Shown piece after piece: positions 46,638-53,400 of a stretch of 64,000 bases of DNA (within the stretch, counting starts at the first letter, position 1; the number at the start of each line of letters is the position of its first letter). Source of the stretch: Maniola hyperantus (taxonomy: Eukaryota; Arthropoda; Insecta; Lepidoptera; Nymphalidae); assembly GCF_902806685.2 (NCBI RefSeq), contig NC_048537.1, forward strand, positions 13,662,720 through 13,726,719, given 5' to 3'. The notes under the pieces are model-generated. The model was not told the origin of the DNA, ran no database searches, and saw nothing but the letters and a program-made list of their open reading frames with translations. Both the position numbers and the translations under genes were made by a program.

Positions 46638-46790
46638 ATAGTGCGCGACAGGTTCAGATAGCAATCGGGGAGGATACGCCCCGCACAGCCCCTGCACTAA
46701 CCCGGTGCGGGCAAGTGCAGGTGACGTGCGTGTGTGCGGGGCGTCCCCCCGCCTCATACACCGATTGCCATCTCGACCTGTCGCGTACTA
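46638..46790. repeat. GC-rich palindromic MITE (family P), best copy
   Basis: Arms TAGTGCGCGACAGGTTCAGA and TCTCGACCTGTCGCGTACTA, and sub-arms GCAATCGGGGAGGATACGCC and GGCGTCCCCCCGCCTC. The core has CACTAACCCGGTGCGGGCAA. About 150 bp, no coding. Other copies: 12578, 18761, 20727, 23757, 27329, with halves at 403 and 8236. Confidence 0.8.
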
Positions 46791-46911
46791 CCTCTTTCAA
46801 TGGCTAGGACAATCTAGCCAAGGTGTCATGCCGTGCCGGTCTTCTGGTTCCCCATAGACGCAATCAGAGAAGAATGGAGATACATCGAGAACATGATTTT
46901 TCAAATTCAGA

Positions 46912-47195
46912 TACAAGTTAGCCCTTGATTGCAATCTCACCTGGTGGTAAGTAATGATGCAGTCTAAGATAGAAGCGGGCTAACCAGGAAGGGGTAACGC
47001 AGTTTTTTTTTTAATTTAACCCATGGCCCTCTGGTGTCGGCTTTGTCGGTAGGGTGGTAACTAGCCACGGCCAAAGCCTCCCACCACACCAGACCAGAAA
47101 TTTAGAAATTATAAAATTGCAAACCCCTGCCAGGAATCGAACCGGGGACCGCCCACTAATAAGACCACAGTACCTCTGCGCCATGGAGGTCGTCA
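46912..47195 (-). mobile_element. tRNA-derived SINE S2, near full length
   Basis: The tail GTTAGCCCTTGATTGCAATC comes first, then GGTAGGGTGGTAACTAGCCA, and the head CAGGAATCGAACCGGGGACC (B box on the minus strand), ending near CTCTGCGCCATGG. It ends about 55 bp before the exon at 47250. Confidence 0.72.
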
Positions 47196-47249
47196 AAATT
47201 CCGACTGAGAAGAAGAACTTGGAATAATAATCTCTATCTCTTGTTACAG

Positions 47250-47451
47250 AAGCAGAATGCGACGGATGCGGCAGCGACAACGAGGATGGGCGCAATGTGG
47301 GCGAGCTTCTCTTGCCGCAGTACGTGCTGGCCACGGGCGGACTGGCGCGCGACCATCGCCCGCTGGTCACCTTCCCCGACAACAACAACTTCCACATGCT
47401 CACCGCCGCCGAATACCGCCGTTTGCTACTCTACCTCACCTCTGTGCCCTC
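47250..47451 (+). CDS. GEF exon: start of CRAL-TRIO domain
   Basis: Acceptor ttgttacag, first codon split in phase 1, donor CCC TC|GTAAGT. Encodes AECDGCGSDNEDGRNVGELL, then RPLVTFPDNNNFHMLTAAEY and LLLYLTSVP(S). The latter corresponds to the conserved TFPD..LTSIPS region at the start of the DBS Sec14 domain. Confidence 0.88.
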
Positions 47452-50400
47452 GTAAGTACCTACTCTAATACATCTTCTTCTGCTAGTGCCATCTCCTACC
47501 GGAGGTTGGCAATCATTAAGGCTAACTGGATCTTGTTTACCGCTGCCTAAACAGTGACCTTGTACTCGTGTTAAACCACTGGCGAAGGTTCTTAAGCCAG
47601 GATATTCGTCGACGACCAGGTCTATGTCTGCCTTTTATCTTGCCCTGTATTATATACTCTAATACATAGTTAGCAGAAAACGCCATCGAATCTGTGCTAC
47701 CCAGCAAGCCTGACACCGTTGTCTAGGGAAGTAAGAGCGAGGAGGGGCGCAGCGTGGGCGTGCTTCTCTTACCGCAGTAGGTGCTTGCGTCTGTGGTGCT
47801 TGGCCACGAGCGGACTGGCGCACAACCACTGTCCACTGGTCACCTTCCCCGGCAACAACAACTTCTATATGCTCACCGCCGCCGAATACAGCCGTCTGCT
47901 ACTCTAGGTACCTCACCTCTCACCTCAAGAGAGTAACGACAAAGAAAGAAAGAACTTACTTAAGAAAATAGTATTCTAATGATATGGTGGTACCTTCAAG
48001 TCAAAAGCCAAGCCAAGCGCTGGTCTAAAATATTTTTAAAAAATCTTTGCTAAACAGAACCTGACAACGTCCTTTTTTCTCGTTACATGCAAAGCATTCT
48101 CAGAACCACTACTGTCTGCTGCAGTATTAGCTACTTTAAAAAGATGCTAATTTTACTACGGTTTTTTACTTTTTACTTAGAGCAACCCAGAGATTTTGTA
48201 AATTATGTGAAAGTAGGTAATTCACATTCTATTACAATTTAGAATCCAATCAAAATAGAAGTATGAAGTGTAATCATGGCTAATCGCAAATCAGTTACCA
48301 ATAAAAAATACTGTTACTAATATAAAATTAAAGGAGATTTCATCTCGAATTTATCGGAACAAATAGAAACGATCGAAGATTGTTGCTTTACTATAACATA
48401 ATGGTTGTTAAACTGTGCTTATGTTCAATGATTCGCACGAAAGAGAAAATTATTAGAATTGCATCCACCATAGGTAATAGACGTAACTAGCACGCCGGGT
48501 GTGAGAGACCGTTACGTGGAACTAACTGCTGCTCGATTGCGGTGGAATGATAGCTACAATGTCACGATCGCAATCACCTCTGATCGGTTGCGGCTCGCTC
48601 ACTATTGGCTGCAATGCATTGTTGCAACAAGAATCACATAAATTCAGCCAACCACAACAATTGAGATTGTAATAATGATTGATGCAAGTTTTACGAAATC
48701 GACATAAAAGCTGTGATAGACTAGTGGTTAAGATGTCCGCCTCGTACTCGGGAGGTCGCTGGTTCGATCCCGGGCACGCACCTCTAACTTGTCAGACTTT
48801 AACGGTGAAGGCAAACATCGTGAGAAACCTGCATGCCTGAGAGTTCTCCATAATGTTCTCAAAGGTGTGTTAAGTTTGCCAATCTGCACATGGCCAGCGT
48901 GGTAGACTGTGACCCAAACCCTTTTCGACTACTAACTACCGACCCGAAACTAGTTTGGCTAAACGTCAACGAAATACGTGAGTAAAGCCGTTTTATCATA
49001 CATGTATAAACCCTTCTCGTTCTGAGAGGAGACTCGTGCTCTGTAGTGAGCCAGCAATGGATTGATCATGATGATTATGTTTAGTGTTTAGCTGATGCCC
49101 GCTACTTTGTTTGTGTTAATTTAGTTTTTTTTTTGCTTTTCAATGTTTTGAACTATTTTAAGCTTATTTCGTGGTTTAAAGACATATTTTAATGTAGGTA
49201 AAGGGTAGGTACCTACATACCTACCACGATTAATTTAATGTGTTTACTTGTCGGTATTTCAAACCAATTGCACGGGTCGTGGTCACGACGGGACCGGGAC
49301 CGAGACGGGACGGGTTGAAATATCGACAAATAAAAACATCAAATTAATCGTGGTATGTACCTACCCGTTACCTACATTAAAATATTGAACTATTGTTATT
49401 TTATTTCCAGATTATTAGAAGCAGAAATGGGGTTCCACATAATAGTCGACAGAAGAAAAGATAGATGGAATTCTGTTAAAGCTGTGTTACTTCGAATATC
49501 GGTAAGTTTGAAGTTTGTTTCGCTATACTTAGCATAGGAATCTTTTTTATCTTTGATTTTTAGCAATCTTTCTGATTATTATAATAGGTACAGACGCTGA
49601 CCTACAGATCTATATTTAGATCTAGATAGGTTTGCGACATTATCCATAAAGCCATATAACGTATCATAGCCTTATCAATCTATAGATAAGCCCAAGATAC
49701 GTTATGGCCTTATGGATCATCATGATTTTGCTTAAAACTTGAAACCAATAAAAAGTTTTGTTAAATTCTTGATAAAGTCAACGACATTCTTCACCCAATT
49801 CATAGAGTAAAAGCAGTTACACATAGAGATAGTATACAGCTCCAATCATAGAGATTTACTAAATGACAAGACAAGCACGTCTGGTGGACTCGAACACACT
49901 CACGACACGACGAAACACTCAGGACTCATGAGTCAGGTATAAGCTTGGTATAAGTCCCGCAAATTACTATTGCGCAGGAACCATGTCTCATTAACATCAT
50001 TTTGACGTCAGCCGAAATAAAAATATATGCATCAGCTCGAAACTTCAGTCCAGTGCTGACGTCACTAAAATCGCGGCCACGCGCATAAGCAATTTGCAGG
50101 ATTTATACTTAGAGCCAAAATGTTGCGGCTCATAGTAAAATATAAACTCTCTTCCCTAACCAAACTATTGCTAAAGTGAAACAACTATGTTTTAAAAGTA
50201 AATCGTACCTATTTAATATTTCCAGGAGTTCTTTCCGGGCCTCATCCACGCAGTATACGTTCTCCGACCAGCGAGTTTCCTCCAGAAAGCGCTATCCGAA
50301 GTTAGCAGCAAGCTGTTCAAGGAAGAGTTCCGGTTCAGAGTACTAGTCTGCTCGTGCTTGGAGGAGCTCTATGAACACTTCGACCGTTCGCAGTTGACGC

Positions 50401-53400
50401 CTGATCTGGGCGGAGAACTCCAGTATTCACATTCGGAATGGATACAGCAGCGGATTGTAAGAATCAGATATTGATAGTTTTGGCATATAGTCGTCGGTCG
50501 TAGATGGTAGAGTCAAAGATATTGATACCTAACTACTTATAGCAAAATCTTAAAACTGACCGTTGGTTAGCCGATGTAGAATGAGTACTATCCTTTTAAC
50601 AATGTCTTCAGCTATGGAAATGGATCTTCATATGTATGCCCTAAAATATTCATTTCCGTCTACCTGCCTTTTTACGGCCGATCCGTTTAACCGATTTTGA
50701 AGTTTGGTAGCGGGGTCGGACATGGGCTACTTTTTGTCCCGAAAAATCAAAGAGTTACAACCGGGTTTAAAAAAAACCTAAATCCACGCGGGCGAAATCT
50801 TAGGCATCAACTAGTATTCTTATAATAACGATAGGAATGATCTTTTACTAAGGGAAATAGGGGAAAAAACCAATAAAACGCGTTACACGAATAACTTTCT
50901 ATGATGTTTATCACCCTTGCGCTCTGAACCACTTATGTGGATAAAAAAGGACATTTCGTAATGTGCTGATCGCCATACGAAACACTGAAGAAAAACCCTA
51001 CCACTTCCGACATTTTTTTTGTGTAAAGAAGTAAATAATAAGTAAAAAAATTGTTTGCAGGCTTTGGAGAAGTTCTCAACACTGATGAAGGAGATATCGA
51101 GCAAGCTGGACGACTTTATGCGCGAAATAGTGGACTGCGATATGGGCAACGATCCCACACAAACCAAAGAATTGTTAGACTCACAGGAATCTAGGTGAGA
51201 TAGAAGATATTTTGTACTACTATTATTTAAGGCCTCAATAGTTCAACAGTTAAAGGAGCGAAATGAAATCTGAAACGTCGGCGCGTTCAAACCCCACACG
51301 TTGCGCTATTGTCGTACCTACTTCTAGCACAAGCTTTACGCTTTTCTTAAAGCTTGTGCTAAGCTTTACGCTTAGTTGGAGTGGAAAAGTACTAAAGGGA
51401 AATATTATTAGTCAGTTACTTAGATGAAATATAATTCTCGTAGCCATAATCCCACGCGTCAAATTACGATATTTTAGGTAGATAGATACCACGAATCTAT
51501 ACGGTCGGCAATCGCAAGACCAGCGTACTTACTTACTTGTATTAGTAGAGGTCTGCGCTCGTAAGCATTCGTTATGAAACTTTGATGCGATGAACATGAT
51601 TATCATGTCACCTTTGCTATTTACAATGAACTAAATTAAAGTAGTTAATAACCTTTTTTTTTCAGATATAAAGCTTTAAAAAGCGAACTTTCTTCAGCGA
51701 CAAGTCAGGGCGAGGAGTTGCTGTCGCAAGTGCGCAAACCAAATCTTAATTATAATATTATTAGCCATGTTGCTGCTGTCGAAAGGTAAATATTGATTTT
51801 TCAGCTAATTAATGCGTAAAAATAACTTCTCACACGCCATTTTTACTTTAAATGTGTCAAATTTCATGTCAAAACTACGTGGGTTCACCTTTAAAATAAG
51901 GACTAAAATCACCCATACCCATTTGACCCATAGAGTTAAAATGGCGCGTGAGAAGTCATTTTGTACGGAATATAATTGTTTTTGTGGCTATTCGGTTGTA
52001 CATAAGTCTTTATAACCTAAATTAAATCCCTGTGGAAAAGGCGCTAGCTTTGGATTTTAGTTTTGGTTTAGAAAATATGCATCCATAGATTCGTAGGATT
52101 CTACCTATACTGTCTTTGTTTGTATTCCTTCATCAAAATTTCATTCGGTATGTGAAAGTTTCATCTCAATCGGTACAGTGTTTCTTGCATGATGCGTGCG
52201 CAAAACGAAAAGAGATATAGGTAAGTAATTATATGTAAGTAAGTACCAATTTAACAGCAGTACATAATTAAAAGCTGTGATAGCCTAGTGGCTAGGACAT
52301 CCGCCTTCTAATCGGAAGTCGGGGGTTCGATCCTGGCCACGCACCTCTAACTTTCGGAGCTATGTGCGTTTTAACTAATTAAATACGGTGGAGGAAAACA
52401 TCGTGAGGAAACCTGCATGCCTGAGAGATCTCCATAAAGTTCTCAAAGGTATGTCAAGTCTGCCAATCCGCACTTGGCCAGCGTGGTAGACTATGGCCGA
52501 AACCCCATCTCACTCTGAGAGGAGACCCGTCCTCTGTAGTGAGCCGGCGATGGGTTGACGTTACCTAATGAGATAACATTTTTGCAGGTTACTTGTACAA
52601 CTAGATGAGACTGAAAAACAATTCGACAATTTTTGGCAGAAACATTCCATGAAATTAAATCACTGGTTGAAATTTAGAACATTTTTATTAAACTTTAAAC
52701 AAATGCAGGTAAGTACGCTTAACACTATATTATTGGTTGCATGCTTGGTAAAATATTTATCAATTATGAAAATATAGGTCTAAAATTAAATCCTTGCCTT
52801 TTACTTTTGTTCCTGAAATCGAAAACCGGAGTTTTCGGTGAACATATTTTGTGCGAATTGTCAGTTTCTTTCATCGGTCTAAATACAAAAGCTTCTGATG
52901 CGGCTCGTTTACCGACCAAATCTGTTATATTGAAACATTTCTCTTGATTATTGGGGACATTTTTATCTTCTAAATTCGGTAAACGAAAGTCTTTCCTCTT
53001 CTGTGCGTCGAGTTGAAATGTTAACTTCTGTATTTGTCTCGTTTTTTCTTCCAAACGTGCCGTGAGTTCTTCTGATTGTTTCTTTTTCTTATTAAAATCA
53101 GTTTGTAACGAATTTATTTTACGTTTACACGTTTCTAATTCTGCTTTTAACTTCTGAACATTAAGGATGTTCACTTCTTCTAGACAATTAAGTTTTTCTT
53201 TAGCATGTTTTGCTAGGCCCTCTTGATATAGTGTCTCTTGCTCTACTTGATATGACCAAAAAGACATCGCTCGCATGGCCACGTCCATGATAGCATCGGG
53301 TTTCAAACCCGCTAATACAATTGATTTAAATGTCTCACTTGGCTTAAGATCAGCTTGGATAACGTCGAATTTGTCGCGCAGTTCACTCCCACATGCGGGA

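Noticed and set aside
47011..47403. 130-codon minus-strand frame
   Set aside because: It is partly the SINE at 46912-47195 and partly antisense of the GEF exon at 47250.
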